This document shows positions 1-11,433 of a stretch of DNA of 64,000 bases, one piece after another. The first letter of the stretch is position 1, and each line of letters opens with the position of its first letter. The DNA lies in the NCBI GenBank assembly GCA_030015575.1, contig JASDDO010000018.1, forward strand, positions 381,419,908 to 381,483,907, in the 5' to 3' direction. Under the pieces are notes generated by a model. It made no database searches, was not told the origin of the DNA, and saw nothing but the letters and a program-made list of their open reading frames with translations. Source of the stretch: Agapanthus africanus (taxonomy: Eukaryota > Streptophyta > Magnoliopsida > Asparagales > Amaryllidaceae). The translations under genes and the position numbers were made by a program.

Positions 1-511
1 GACTAGACATGGGTTGTGAAGGGGTTTCAGTAAAAGATCCAAACTTGTTTGGATACTAGAAACTCTTAAAAGGCTGTTCAGAGAACATGTCTAGTGAGGG
101 TGCAAAAGTTGGGTAGGATGGATAGGAATCGAATGGTTGGACAGGAGTAGGATCAACATTTGGATAAGAAGATGATCAGAATTGTTGATCAAAAGAATTG
201 GAAGTGGTGAAAGGAGTGAAAGATTGGCTATGAGATTGTTCAATACGTTCAGCAATAGACATAGGTCTTGGAGTTACAACAGGACTCTTAAAAGGGGTAT
301 CAACGTAAGAAGGTGGGGTAGGTTGAAACAGTTGATACAAAGTGGATTGCGGAGTCCAATTGTTTGTCCTAGACGCGTCTATCCGATCTTTCAAAAAAAG
401 TTTGGGCATTGATGGATCGTTCGAAGTTCGACTAAAGTAAGAACCGTAAGAAGTAATGTTTGGTTGTGGGTACCAAAGTTCGGCAAGAGCCGGTTTACGT
501 GGGGTACCCAT
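1..511 (-). pseudogene. N-terminal part of A-type gag-derived ORF (A1)
   Basis: The ORF starts at an ATG at 509-511 and runs leftward. The first 111 residues (176-511) begin MGTPRKPALAELWYPQP and match the A2 start (21,047 leftward) nearly residue for residue, including the RTSNDPS and LKDRIDASRTN blocks. After a stop near 176 the DNA still matches A2 to the window edge, so the reading frame is broken but the gene continued. No zinc knuckle or protease is visible in this portion. The function is unknown. By position, directly after the leader, it replaces gag. No family name is assigned. Confidence 0.7.
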
Positions 512-1878
512 GATATGAAGAGAAGAAGAGGGAAGAATAGGAGAGGAAAAAGAATGTGATTTTTTTATATGTTAGTTATCAACAAAAGAATGAAATATAC
601 ATAAAAAAGAGAAAAAGACAAAAACAATCACGACACAATACCACACACCTAATCGGTCTAGGGTTCACCTAGGTCAACTAGACCTGCTCAAGAACTTGAT
701 TGTCGAAGTAAAACTGTGTCGAGAAACGGGCTCAAGATATACTGATCACGAGGACAGGTAAGTGCGGAGATAAGGGGAGATTTTTCAATGCTTTCGCGAA
801 GGTCCTTAATTAGATAACCCTTTCTCTTTTGACGGTTTCGCCGTGAACACTTTTCTAGACACCCCGTAAACGATATACCGTTAAGCGGTATTCTAAACAC
901 AATTAACCTCTTTTAATGAGCGCGAAGTCCTTAGAGGCTTAAGTCTAGTTTCTTTTAAAATTTGTGCGGGTAGACGTTATGCTCAATTCGTGATTTGTGG
1001 GCTACGGAAAAGGTGATGAAATCCTTTACCGTATGTTATGGGGTTTGCTTGCCCTTAAGTCCGTATTTAATGGATGTAATGCGCAAATCAATGAAAAAAA
1101 TTATTCAAAGAATCAAACAATCGTGTTTTATGTTAAGCTCGGCACTGCAACAAATACGGGTTAGTCAATTTCAGCGTTTGACAGTGAACTTGCAAAGAAT
1201 CCTGCAAAGATAGTATATTGGATGCGTCGGATTTGAGAAGAAGGTGTTAGGAAATACGTACCGTTAAGTTTTTGGGTTAAGAAACCCTCGTTAAATTGAA
1301 TCCGGTTAGCTTGAAAAGTTCGCTTGCACGGGTCAAACTATCCGGATCTTTGGCACTGTACTTCGCAATCATCTTAACCTTGAACGTACACTTTTCTCCA
1401 CACAATCGCAGTTTCCAAATCCGCAAAATCTGAAAATGTCGGAAAAACTGATTATTAGTGCGAAAAAGCGATATGAATGCCCATACTCTTGCACACTAAA
1501 AATTATAAAAAACAAACAATAACATTGGGACAAAATTAGAACACTGGAGCACAGAGAAAATTTTTGGAGCCAAAGGGGGTGCTTGGGTCGGCGGTGCTGG
1601 ATTAAGGGGTGTCTCGCCGGTTTTTCTTTGGAATTGGGGCTCCAAATTTCTTCAGTGATCTAACTGTTCTACTAGTGTCTCAATGGTATTGTTTATCTTT
1701 TTTGTTTAGTTCCAGAGTGCTTGCAGGTCAAAAATCCAGAGAGCAAAAAGAGTTAGATATGTTAATTTTTGTTGGTTTTTGAATGTTTTTTGATTTTTTT
1801 TTTAAGAATGGTGTTAGTTTTATAAACAAGATATACAGAGATTAACCCGAAATAACAAGAATTAAAATGTTACCATCT
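512..1878 (-). other. Non-coding leader of A1
   Basis: Region between PBS and ORF with no coding capacity. It contains the shared leader module at 773-865 (listed separately) and the GC-rich dyad pair at about 1,587-1,620. It aligns with the A2 leader (21,048-22,440) along its length, for example in the run next to the PBS reading attaacccgaaataaca in both. Confidence 0.7.
773..865 (-). promoter_or_regulatory. Shared leader RNA module, A1 copy
   Basis: In window sense: gctttcgc (790-797) reads GCGAAAGC in the RNA, a GNRA-type loop. The palindrome taatta (807-812) is flanked by ggt/acc. A hairpin acgg (832-835)/ccgt (841-844) follows, and ctagacacc lies at 855-863. The same order occurs in A2, copia1 and copia2 leaders. 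A structural or packaging role is inference. Confidence 0.55.
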
Positions 1879-1895
1879 CCCCGGCAACGACGCCA
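1879..1895 (-). promoter_or_regulatory. Primer binding site, tRNA-Asp type (A1)
   Basis: Reads ccccggcaacgacgcca in window sense, i.e. TGGCGTCGTTGCCGGGG in element sense, the Athila-type PBS complementary to the 3' end of tRNA-Asp with one mismatch. It lies 2 nt inside the LTR boundary. Confidence 0.9.
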
Positions 1896-1897
1896 TT

Positions 1898-3592
1898 TGA
1901 TCGATACGCTTTTGGCGTGTCGTATTTAAGTTCTTAAAGTTTTAATCGCGATCAAGGACGACGTCGCGTGTAGCTAGCCGTGATGAGCATGGGTCGTCCG
2001 GAGGGAGACAGTGCGTTTATCGTTCTTGTTATGATGAGTTAAGGCGAGGGGCGGGAGTGTTCGATTCTAACCTAAGTGTTTATATACAAGTATAAGTTTG
2101 TTAGGAAAAGATAGGTTAGTGTAAGTTAGTGAAGTCCGTACTCAATCCTTTGTGCCGAGCTTGACCAATTGAAACTAGAGAAATTGGCAACAACATGGAT
2201 TAGGGTGCTTAAGCACGGTATTTATGAAATCCGGCTTATTGACCCTTGTCCATTCGTTATTGTCGCTTGGCTTTCTCCTCTGGCGAAACCGAACGCAATC
2301 GGTTGCGGTTAGAGATCACTGATACCTTGGTAGGGTAGGGTGCGTAACGGAGTGCTTGCGTAAGGTTTGGACGGAGTTCAATGGAAAATATCGGGCAAAG
2401 GAAATGAGAAACGAAAATCTTAACTTACACTACCATTCTATTTCCTAACAACACCATATTTACAAACCATCAAAACAAACAAAGAGAAAGAGCAAATGAA
2501 AAAGAAAGAAAGGAAAAGAACAAGCAAGTAAGTAAATGGCATGGTAATAAAAGGCAAGTAAGTAAATGCAAGAAATAAAAAAAGCAAGTAAAGAAAATAA
2601 GTAAAAGAGAAGACAATACTAAGAACCAAAGAACACATTACAAACCATGAGTTCAATAACCTAAACTTAAACTTGCAAGCTCAATGAAGAGGTTGCAAGA
2701 TCAAGAGAAGGCAAAGAACTCAAGGCAAAATGAAGGCAAAGAGAAAGCATTATTGATTCCAAATGAAGATACAACTCTTGAGTTCAATAACCAAAACTTA
2801 AACTTGCAAGCTCAATGAAGAGGTTGCAAGATCAAGAGAAAGCAAAAACTCAAGGGGGACTAGCTATGTACAAGAACAAAATGAAAAGAAAAGGAGTTGT
2901 GAATCAAGAGAATGAGACAATGTGAGAGCCCTTACCTTGCTCACTGATCTGGATTTTATAGGCACAAAATAAGATTAAACAAGCAATAAAATATGGATGA
3001 TGTGACTGCAAGGGAAGGCCAGAGAAAAATTAGGGACATTTGGACAAGAAAAAACCGGTGGGGCCGGCTATTTGAAGCATCTCACCGGTTTTGTGGAAGA
3101 GGTTGGGGCTCGTGCTTGTTCTATGATGTTGTGTTCTCTCGAAAATACCACTGGTGCTGCTTGATTTCTCTGTAGAAGCCTAGGTTGTACTCAGTAGTTT
3201 GGAGGGAAACTTGATGCTTTTGGTCACATCACAACTTTTTGCATTTAACATTCTTGTCCCCCATGTGTGCCCAATTCATCATATCATGTGTGCCATGAGC
3301 AGCCCCACCTTGGTCTATGCCAAAGAATTGTGTGTACACTTGCATTGTGTTGGACCAAAATTGTGTGCATACATTTATTTGCAAAAGAACTCTTTGGTCA
3401 TCAATCGGTTTGCAGTTCCGGTTACAGTGTCGGCCCACAAATGTTATATCCGTGATTTTGAATTTATTTCCAGTATTTTATCAAGGATACATGTAATCTG
3501 TAATTACTGAGCAGACACTGTTAATAGTACCGATACTATAAAAAAATAGATAATGAATGAGCGGTAGGAAATGAAATTTTCTAAGATGAACA
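1898..3592 (-). repeat. 5' LTR of A1 (1,695 bp)
   Basis: Bounded by tg at 1,898 next to the PBS and by ...gatgaaca at 3,592, where sequence switches to the B LTR. The U5 end (left) carries the block found in all Athila-like LTRs here (gtgtcgc-like, agctagcc, gcgatg, cgggtcg). A probable TATA box in element sense is CCTATAAAATCC at 2,951-2,962. The middle holds a roughly 130-bp internal duplication (about 2,649 and 2,779). The purine-rich stretch 2,440-2,640 and the short open frames here are not genes. The partner LTR is outside the window. Confidence 0.85.
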
Positions 3593-4988
3593 ACGAGTTG
3601 ATAGAAGATGGGTGATTGTTTGTCGTTACGGATATACTATGGATAGAAGATTTATAAAGAAGTGGCTTGTAGGGTTCATAAGATTTAGTAGTAATGGATG
3701 ACTAATTAAAAATGACTCTATTTATCTTTTAATAGTTTAAAATTAGATCGATAGTGATGAATGCAGATTAGGGTTCTTTTGGAAGAAACTAGGATTTTCC
3801 CACTTCTAACCCTTTTCCTTGTATTGATCTCTATTCATGTCTAGTCTTTAACAAAATAAGTGTTAAACCAATCTCAAATCGCGGTCGTGACTAGCAATAA
3901 ATTGGTACCGCGCCCGATAAGAATGTTAATATTTATTTTGCTAAAGTTTATAGACTTTAAAATGTATAAAAGAGGTTAAATGATTTTATCATCCATTGAT
4001 CTACCCTATCCTACGAACCCTAAAAAGGTAGGAATTACTCGCTCATGGTTTGAGATTTAGAAGAAAGGATGAAGAATGAAAACATGATGAAGATGCAGAA
4101 ATTAAATGCAGAAAGTAAGTGCAAAAAGAATTAACTAATAAAAACACAACCTTTATTAATCAACTATTGCATACAGCTTTTGAAAGTAGAGTACAAGAAC
4201 CTACTTGCTCTAGAACTCTATCTTATTGGAAGTAGATGACTAGTTGATGATCACTCAGACGCACGGATCGCTTTGGATCTCTTGATCTCTTCAGTGATGA
4301 TCTTTAATGTGAAGCTCTTGGTCCCTTATATAGTCATAGAAACTCGAAACCCTAGATTCCATATAATAATATATGCAGATATCATCAAACCACCAAAATC
4401 TCAGATCCTACGGCCTTAGATCTGCAGCGGAACCGGCGCATATTTGCCTATTTGGCCGCGGATCCGCCGCACTCTTGGAGAATCAGTTTCTGGAATTTTT
4501 TGTGCTGTCTTGTTTTGATATTTGGAGATCCTCTAGATGTCTATATTCTGATAATAATACACCGAGTCTCTGTTGTTGCTAGATCTTACGATTTGCTTCA
4601 ATATTTTGGCAGATTTGATTACGACATCTTAATTTATCCCGGATCTCTTGGATTCCAGACCTGAGCTAATCTGCACAATATCTCAAATCAAAGTGTAGTA
4701 ATATTTGGTATTTTGAGATATTATCCTAACCATTTTATATGATATTAAATCTTATGAATATTGATTAGAAATATTTGATATGATATGCATATTTTAATTA
4801 TAATATTTCATATAAATATTATATGCATGTTTTCCCCTCATTATGTTAATTATAATATAGAAATATATGATAATAAACTTTTTACATATAAACCCTCATA
4901 TGCTCTTATAATTAAAATAAACACCTTTTAGTACTTAACAATAATAGGGAAAATGTTCATTCAAATGTGCAATATTTTAGACTAATCA
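3593..4988 (-). repeat. 3' LTR of element B, truncated by A1
   Basis: Matches the B 5' LTR (10,587-11,433 joined to 31,105-31,653) throughout and ends ...gactaatca at 4,988 exactly where a PPT follows. About 118 bp of the U3-distal (left) end is missing and should lie left of A1, outside the window. It contains a GC-rich dyad pair (about 4,423-4,470) inside AT-rich DNA. Confidence 0.85.
4324..4333 (-). promoter_or_regulatory. Probable TATA box, B 3' LTR
   Basis: CTATATAAGG in element sense; the same site is kept in the partner LTR at 11,313-11,322. Assigned by sequence and position within the LTR only. Confidence 0.5.
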
Positions 4989-5003
4989 AATACCGCCAAA
5001 CTT
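4989..5003 (-). promoter_or_regulatory. Polypurine tract of B
   Basis: AAGTTTGGCGGTATT in element sense, directly beside the 3' LTR. A2 has AAGTTTGGGGGTATT at the same place, so B carries one pyrimidine in the tract. Confidence 0.75.
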
Positions 5004-6460
5004 AATTTTGATCGTCCCGAGCAAACTAGTTATTAAAGAGAAGAAGAAGAAAAAAGGAAAAAAAAACCTAACACACTTTCGTAGGCAACACGATTGCACT
5101 GAGCATGTACAACAAGCCTTTAAACCTCTAGGTGTCCCTAGTAGGAGGAGTGTTGTCTCCTGAGGGTTTTCAGCGGATTACACCCACAAAATCTCATAAT
5201 AAAAGAAAGATGATGAAAGTTACATACAAAGATAAAGATCATATAAAAGAAAGAACTTAAAAAATAAGAGTTTCAAACTACACCAGCTTTTTAGTAGCCA
5301 TGAGCCCTATCTTAATAGTCATGAAAAGATATCAGAAATCACATCATCCCTCTATAAATCGTCGTCTTTTGTCTTCCTCCCTACCTTTCTTCCAAACATC
5401 GATGATATACCCCTACGTGTGTGTAAAAGACATCCCTACACTTAGAGAATTCAATTCAAGCTATCATATTCTTGTCCATCTTCCTTAGTACTTTTTGGTC
5501 GGTGAATGTTTTATAGATGGAATTGCTCACACATTCTTCATGAGATCGTTAATACTTCTTGAGGTACTAACCAACCGATTACCAAATGCGCTCACTCTTT
5601 TAGGCGTAAATAGCAATATTCTCGTCTTGCAATACCTAAGGTTTAGCAGTGGCTCCCAAACCAGTTGGTCTAAGGCACTAGGTGATAATGCACCCACGCT
5701 ATATTTTTTTATGCTGCCTTAAGTAATTACAAAACCAGTGTTCATTTTTCTTCACCATTTTTTTCATTTATATTTTTGTTTATATATTTATTTTCCTTCA
5801 TACTAAGTCTTTTAGATAAGAGCATTTCAAGGTATCCTCTACTATCCCAAGTTTCAAGATGTGTGCAAGTGCGTATAGTAGGGTATCAACGTTCAGATGT
5901 TTGGAATCAAGAATAGGGACTATTTTATAGACTTATTTCTATTCTCAGATTAGTGATTCCCTTCATCTTACTAATTCTTGGACAACAGCTCATGACTACC
6001 TATTACTAGTTTCGTTTTAAAATATCTAATTTTTTTGCTTTTCTTAAACCTCTTCCTATCTTTCATATGTATTTTTCACTTCTAACTTTCATTATCAACA
6101 AATTTTTTTGTGCTTTTATTTAGTATAATGCAAAATGATGCGTGAATAAGCACAAACCTCCCCCAAACCTATTTGCAGCAGCGTCCTCACTGATGTTATC
6201 TGTTAAGTTTAGAACCTGTTAGACTTGGGAGGAAAAGTTAGTAAAGGGGACAAGAATTAATGACATCGAAATCCTCCCCCAAACTTATTTTTGGCTCACA
6301 ATTTTATAAAAATTTTGTTTTTCTTTCAAGAGCAAAATATTTTCTCCCCCCCCCAAAAAAACTTGAGTAAAATAGTATTAAGCATTTAAAATTATAAGAG
6401 GAGGGGGGGTAAAGTTATTGGTCTATACACAACTTTATAAAGACCAAAAGTCAACACCAA
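5004..6460 (-). other. 3' non-coding region of B
   Basis: No supported gene. Two blocks match the equivalent region of A2 although the LTRs differ: about 5,080-5,190 (with cctctaggtgtccctagtag; A2 about 17,500-17,625) and about 5,640-5,705 (with ctcccaaaccagttgg; A2 about 18,190-18,255). Two short C or G runs near 6,345 and 6,405 are simple sequence. Confidence 0.6.
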
Positions 6461-6664
6461 TCATTCGAATATTTTATCGATGTAACAACATGGTTGGTGA
6501 AAGATCATAGATGTGAAGAAGTGGGGAGATAAGAGGCGTACTCGATCGGGTTTACGTCTCGGTTGGTATATTTGAAACAGTGATGGTGCAATACTCGCAT
6601 TCTCGTTCTTGATAAGAAGAAGGGGTGGCGATTCAACTTCTTTGGGTGGGGGTTGATTCATCAA
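6461..6664 (-). pseudogene. Remnant of the ORF 3' end (B)
   Basis: A 67-residue frame immediately after the protease ORF. Its end, FHQPCCYIDKIFE, matches FHQPAYYHDRIFEWL near the C-terminus of the A2 ORF (18,944-19,546), so this is the tail of the same polyprotein-derived ORF, separated by a stop. It has no known domain and no predicted function. Confidence 0.5.
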
Positions 6665-6667
6665 AAC

Positions 6668-7744
6668 TCACATGTTTTCTAGGAATGCGAGTTTTTCGGC
6701 AAAAATGTCTTCAAAACTTTCATCGATATTCCGAATGATAATCTCATTGGAAAGGAAGTTATGAAACTCGGATAGCTCGACTAAATCATTCGACAAGTCA
6801 AAGAGTTCAGACTTAGGTGTGGACTTGTCGACAAAAGGGTCTTCACTTGTATAATAGATAGTAGGATCAAACAATAATGCACTAGTGGCGTCGAGATCAG
6901 AATCGTGAAGCTCCTCAAATTCGCAACTGTCGGTAGCTATCATGTCGACAAAACATACATCACTTATGTGAGCATAAGGTTCGGAGGGTTGACTTTCTAG
7001 CTTATAGATGTTAAGCTCAATTGTCATCTTCCCAAAGGACAGGTTCATAGAACCGTTACGACAATTGATTATCGCGTTTGAAGTTGCTAGAAAAGGTCGA
7101 CCTAGAATCACCGGAATTTGGTTCCGTGGGTTTGCTACTGGCTGTGTATCTATGACTATAAAGTCCACAGGGAATATAAATTCCCCGATTTTGATTAACA
7201 CGTCCTCCAGCACACCCCGAGGTTGGGTGATAGATCGATCGGCCATCTGGAAAGTGCAATGTGCAGATTTCAACTCTCCTATACCTAATTGCTCATAAAC
7301 AGAATATGGAAGCAAGTTAACACTATCATCTAAATCGAATAGAGCACGATTGATATTCTTACCCTTAATAGTTATAGATATTGTAGGACAACCGGGGTCC
7401 TTGCATTTCGTAGGCACCAATTGGGTATGAGAATTGCTCATACTACTCACTAAGAAAATTGTTATAGGCACTTGAATTTTTCTTTTCCTAGTGCATAAGT
7501 CCTTTAAAATTTTTGCATAGGAAGGAACTTGTTTGATAGCATCTTGGAGAGGAATATTTATGTTAACTTGTTTAAAATCTTCCACAATCTTCTCCATTTG
7601 GGGACTTGGTCTGTTGGGCTTCAACCTGTATGGAAAAGATGCTTTAGCAATAAGGGCTGCGTTCGACTTTTGAGAAGAAGTTTGTGGGGATGGAATGGAT
7701 CCAAAAATTGGATTTAGGATGGTTGTAGATGGTAATTCCTTCAA
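6668..7744 (-). pseudogene. Athila-type retropepsin (aspartic protease) region of gag-pro (B)
   Basis: 358-residue open frame; its first codon is TTG, so it continues upstream gag rather than starting here. Residues 37-90 (FPYRLKPN, VNINIPL.DAI, PSYAKILKDL, TRKRK) are the gag-protease linker typical of Athila elements. The retropepsin domain spans roughly 112-240, with FDLDDSVNLLPYSVYEQLG at 136-154 and ILGRPFLAT at 213-221. The usual active site is D-L-G-A-S; here it reads D137-L-D-D-S, so the catalytic Asp is kept but the following Gly-Ala is replaced. The tail (about 266-358) is acidic and shares the CEFE...DATSA.L pattern with the A2 ORF. No RT follows. Family call is secure; activity is doubtful. 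Confidence 0.85.
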
Positions 7745-9484
7745 GGAAATGGGCTAAGGGTTTGAGCCTAGTGAAAAAAGGAGAATATGCTCAGAAGATG
7801 GTGGACTAGACGAAATAGGAGTAGAAGTAGTGGTCGGGGTTTCATCAATATCATCGACTTCAACTTGTTTACCAACATTTTTATTCAGCACTCTTCCCGA
7901 TCTCAACGTAGTTATGGCACTCATATTATGATTTGAGGGATGTGGTTCGCGCTTTGTGAATGGCCGGGATTTGGTAGAGGTTGAGTTGGAAGTCTCCCTT
8001 TCTCTCTCTCACTCATCGCGACATTTAACTGTGCAAGTTGTGCTTCTATCGATTTAATGCTTTAACCGTGGGAAGCGGTATGTTGCACTAATGTTTGGAT
8101 AGAAGACGTTAAATTCTCCATCGTTTGTGTAAATTGTTTAATGAACGTTTCTAAGTTACATTCGAGTGCAGAGGTTTTATCGGTACCGGCTGTGGGAAAG
8201 AATTATAAGGTTCAAAGTTGTTAACCAGATTTTGAAAAGATTGCAGTTGAAAGGGGTGCTGACTTTGTTGTGGTGGCTGTTGTTGCTGTAGGGAAGGCCT
8301 TTGATAGTTATTTTGGCTTGGGAACGAATTTTGAGCTTGAGTTTGGTTTTGGTTCCAAGCAAAATTAGGATGATTACTCCATCCCTGATTGTATATGGAA
8401 GAATAAGGATCGTTTCTAGGTCGTTGCTGAAAAACAGCATTAGTTTGTTCTTGACCTTGAAATGGGGGATTCAAAAGAAATTCTTCCGTTAAATGTGATG
8501 TGTAAGAACAACATCCACATACGGTTTTGGGGAGCGTAACTTGGTTTAGGTAGGTTGGTGAGACTTTGTTTTCGATAGCTTCGAGTTTCTTTTGCATCGC
8601 GGCCATTTCGGATTTCACTGCGATGGAAACGTCGAGCTGATGGATACCTGCCCTAGATGAAGATGAAGTTGGTCTAACGCTCTTTTATTATGAGGTTTGT
8701 TCGGAGAGATCTTTCAGAAATTTCCAAGCTTCGCCATCGTCTTTTGACATGAAATGGCATTGACAAATGGTTTCAAGCATATATTTCGTGGCAGGATTAA
8801 TACCCTCGTATATAATTCAGCAAAGTTGCCATCTATCAATTCCATGATGGGGGAATTGTACGAGAAGATCCTTAAACCGTTCAAAGCATTTCCAGAATGG
8901 TTCGTTGGGAAGTTGGGTAAACTGGTTCTCGCTTCGAACACGGGCGGTTTTGTGATTCGAATAAAATTTCTTAAGGAATGCTATAACGAATTCATCCCAT
9001 TTGGCGATAGAATATGCGGCAGTGCTATAAAGTCATTTTTCTGCTAGATCGCATAAGGTAAAAGGGAGAAGACGTAATCGCATAGCATCCACAGAAAGTT
9101 GGGTTGTGCTCATCATTGCACATACGTTCTCGAATTTGGTTATGAAAACGTATGCGTTTTCAATTCAAGCCCGTGGAATTTGGGCGACAAGTTGATGAAG
9201 TGGGGCTTAATTTCGAAATTACCCCTATTGACTGGTGGAAGAGACAGACAAGTCGGAAGGGGTCCACGTATGGGGTAGCATTTTTCTTGGAGAGAGATGC
9301 GTGGTGGATTCTGCGCACCTACGGATGGTGGCACGGTGGTATCGTTAAATCTCGATGGAGATATATCCATTTCGGGAGATGTGGTGGGTGGAGGGAAAAT
9401 AGAAGATGAAGAAATACCGACTTCGGAGTCGATAGCAAAGACGCGGACAAGACGGGCACTAAAATCCCGTGTCCAGCCGATCAT
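7745..9484 (-). pseudogene. Athila-type gag, frame-broken (B)
   Basis: The ATG at 9,482-9,484 opens a 114-residue frame ending NFEIKPHFINLSPKFHGLE, a typical start of the gag core. The core continues in other frames over about 8,690-9,140 (blocks ERFKDLLVQFPHHGI and EAWKFLKDLSEQ). Then 8,151-8,618 gives a Gln/Asn/Pro-rich C-terminal part with NQGWSNHPNFAWN, a hallmark of Athila gag, and a degenerate zinc knuckle (CGCCSYTSH). The TTLRSGR motif before the protease is at about 7,895-7,920. Several frameshifts and stops separate these blocks. The role would have been the virus-like particle shell. No joined protein is given. Confidence 0.8.
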
Positions 9485-10449
9485 GCACTTAGAGGGTTTA
9501 GCGCACGTGGTAGCGTGTGTGAAAACTCTTTAAGAAGGTTTGTTTTGAAAAATAGTCGGACGTGAGACTTGACTCAACAAATCACAAAATGCACAATCAA
9601 TCCCTAGAACTAGGGTCACGTAGGTCAAGTCACTAGACCGCTCCTAGACTTCCAAAGGACAAGTCGCAGGATCAATCCTCTACCATCTCTTTATCACTCT
9701 TGTGGCCAGGTAAGTGCCACGTAAGTGGGAGGTATCCGCTATATGAATCACCGAAAATAGAGGGCCTAATTAAGTAACCACTTTCCTTAGTCACACTTAC
9801 CTAGACACCACATGAGAAATACGGATAAGCGATAGATTACCCACAACCCTCCTCTATCTTAATTAAGCACGACGGTCCTTAGAGGCTTGGTCAAGATATT
9901 TTTAAATTAATGTAAGGTGATAGTATGCTCGTTTTGTGATTTGTGGGGCGTAGGAAGGGTGATGAAATCCCCACCTAATCTGGATTTGGGTTATTGCCCC
10001 TTAATGTCCGGTTAAGATATACAAAAACAAACCAATATCAAAACATGCAAAAAGATTTTTGAGAGGTGATATTTGCAAAGAGTCCTGCAGGAAAGATCAG
10101 ATTAATAGAGCTTTAGAGGAGAGAGAAAGATCTGAAGAAATTACCTGAAGATTTTAGGGGCCCAACTCCACCAGGCCGCCGCGGTTCCGCCACCAATTCC
10201 TTCTTTTCGCCACGGTTCCGCCGTACTATGGAGGGTTCTCTTGCTGAATTTTCTTCAGAGAACCCCTATGCTCTTCTGGGATATGTTGAGATTATCTAAC
10301 TCTCTGTTGGCTTGTTCCAGTTACTCCAGAATACCTTGCAAAACTCGTACAATAATCGTTAAATACATAAGATGCGGTTTTGATTATTTTATGCTATGAA
10401 TTTAATAAGAATTCAACCCGAATAGCAAGAAAAAAAATTACGACCGTTT
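9485..10449 (-). other. Non-coding leader of B
   Basis: Lies between gag and PBS. It holds a decayed copy of the shared leader module (about 9,725-9,809) and a GC-rich dyad pair (about 10,173-10,225: gccgcggttccgcc and cgccacggttccgccg). No open frame of note. Confidence 0.65.
9725..9809 (-). promoter_or_regulatory. Shared leader RNA module, B copy (degenerate)
   Basis: Keeps gtgggaggt at the left, taatta at 9,767-9,772 preceded by ggcc and followed by gtaacc, and acctagacacc at the right end. The tetraloop hairpin and second hairpin present in A1, A2, copia1 and copia2 are not recognisable. Confidence 0.35.
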
Positions 10450-10466
10450 CCCCGGCAACGACACCA
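10450..10466 (-). promoter_or_regulatory. Primer binding site, tRNA-Asp type (B)
   Basis: Window-sense ccccggcaacgacacca, element sense TGGTGTCGTTGCCGGGG, two differences from the tRNA-Asp 3' end as I recall it. Spaced 2 nt from the LTR start at 10,469. Confidence 0.85.
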
Positions 10467-10468
10467 TT

Positions 10469-11433
10469 TGATTGATCGTATAAAGAATGTTTGTAAAGTA
10501 ACCGCAATCAAGACGGTGTCGCTAGTAGCTAGCCGCGATGTGTACGGGTCGTCTCAAGGGAAACGTGAACTTTTTTCTTGCTTTAGATGAGTTGATAAAA
10601 GATGGGTGATTGTTTTTCGTTACAGATATACTAAGGATAAAAGATTTATAAAGAAGAGACTTGTAGGGTTCATAGGATTTAATAGTAATGGATGACTAAT
10701 TAAAAATGACTCTTTTTATTTTTAATAGTTTAAAACTAGATCGATAGTGATGAATATAGATTAGGGTTCTTTTGGAAGAAACTAGGATTTCCCCACTGCT
10801 AATCTGTGTCCTTGCATTGATCTCTATTCATGTCTAGCTTTTAACAAAACAAGTGTTAAACCAATCTCAAATCGCTGTCGTGACTAGCAATAAATTGGTA
10901 GCGCGCCTGATAAGGATGTTAACATTTATTTTGTTAAAGTTTATAGACTCTAAAATGTATAAAAGAGGTTAAATGCTTTTATTATCCATTGATCCACCCT
11001 ATCCTACGAAGCAAGTTAGGAATTACTCGCTCATGGTTTGAGATTTAGAAGAAAAGATGAAGAATGAAAACATGATGAAGATGCAGAAATTAAATGCAGA
11101 AAGTAAGTGCAAAAAGAATTAACTAATAAAAACACTACCTTTATTAATCAACTATTGCATACAACTTCTGAAAGTAGAGTACAAGAACCCTACTTGCTCT
11201 AGATCTCTATCTTGTTGGAAGTAGATGACTAGTTGATGATCACTCGGATGCGCGGATCGCTTTGGATCATTTGATCTCTTTGGTGATGATCTTTAATGTG
11301 AACCTCTCGGTTCCTTATATAGTCACAGAAACTCGAAACCTTAGATTTCATATAATAATATATGCAGATATCATCAAACCACCGAAATCTCAGATCCTAT
11401 AGCCCTAGATCCGCCCCGGAACCACCGCATATT
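10469..11433 (-). repeat. 5' LTR of B, part 1
   Basis: Starts tgattgatcg beside the PBS with the conserved U5 block (acggtgtcgc, agctagccgcgatg, acgggtcg). It matches the left LTR from 10,587 on and stops at 11,433 where copia1 begins; it continues at 31,105. Confidence 0.85.
11313..11322 (-). promoter_or_regulatory. Probable TATA box, B 5' LTR
   Basis: CTATATAAGG in element sense, at the position matching 4,324-4,333 in the partner LTR. Confidence 0.5.

Larger units (their letters stand above)
1..3592 (-). mobile_element. Athila-like element A1, 5' part only
   Basis: Minus-strand Ty3/gypsy Athila-like retrotransposon, seen from its 5' LTR (right) to the beginning of its single ORF, then cut by the window edge. 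Order in element sense: LTR 1,898-3,592, tRNA-Asp type PBS 1,879-1,895, leader, ORF. Sequence right of 3,592 resumes inside the LTR of element B (compare 3,593 onward with 10,587 onward), so A1 was inserted into B. Closely related to A2 at 15,700-24,922 in leader and ORF. Lineage is inferred from PBS type, PPT context and ORF similarity; no RT is visible. Confidence 0.85.

Noticed and set aside
3199-3510. 103-residue plus frame in the A1 LTR
   Set aside because: Antisense to the element, inside an LTR, with overlapping frames on both strands and no motif.
9705-9720. ccaggtaagtgcc-like 5' splice site consensus in Athila leaders (also 744-755)
   Set aside because: The consensus reads on the plus strand while the elements are transcribed from the minus strand.
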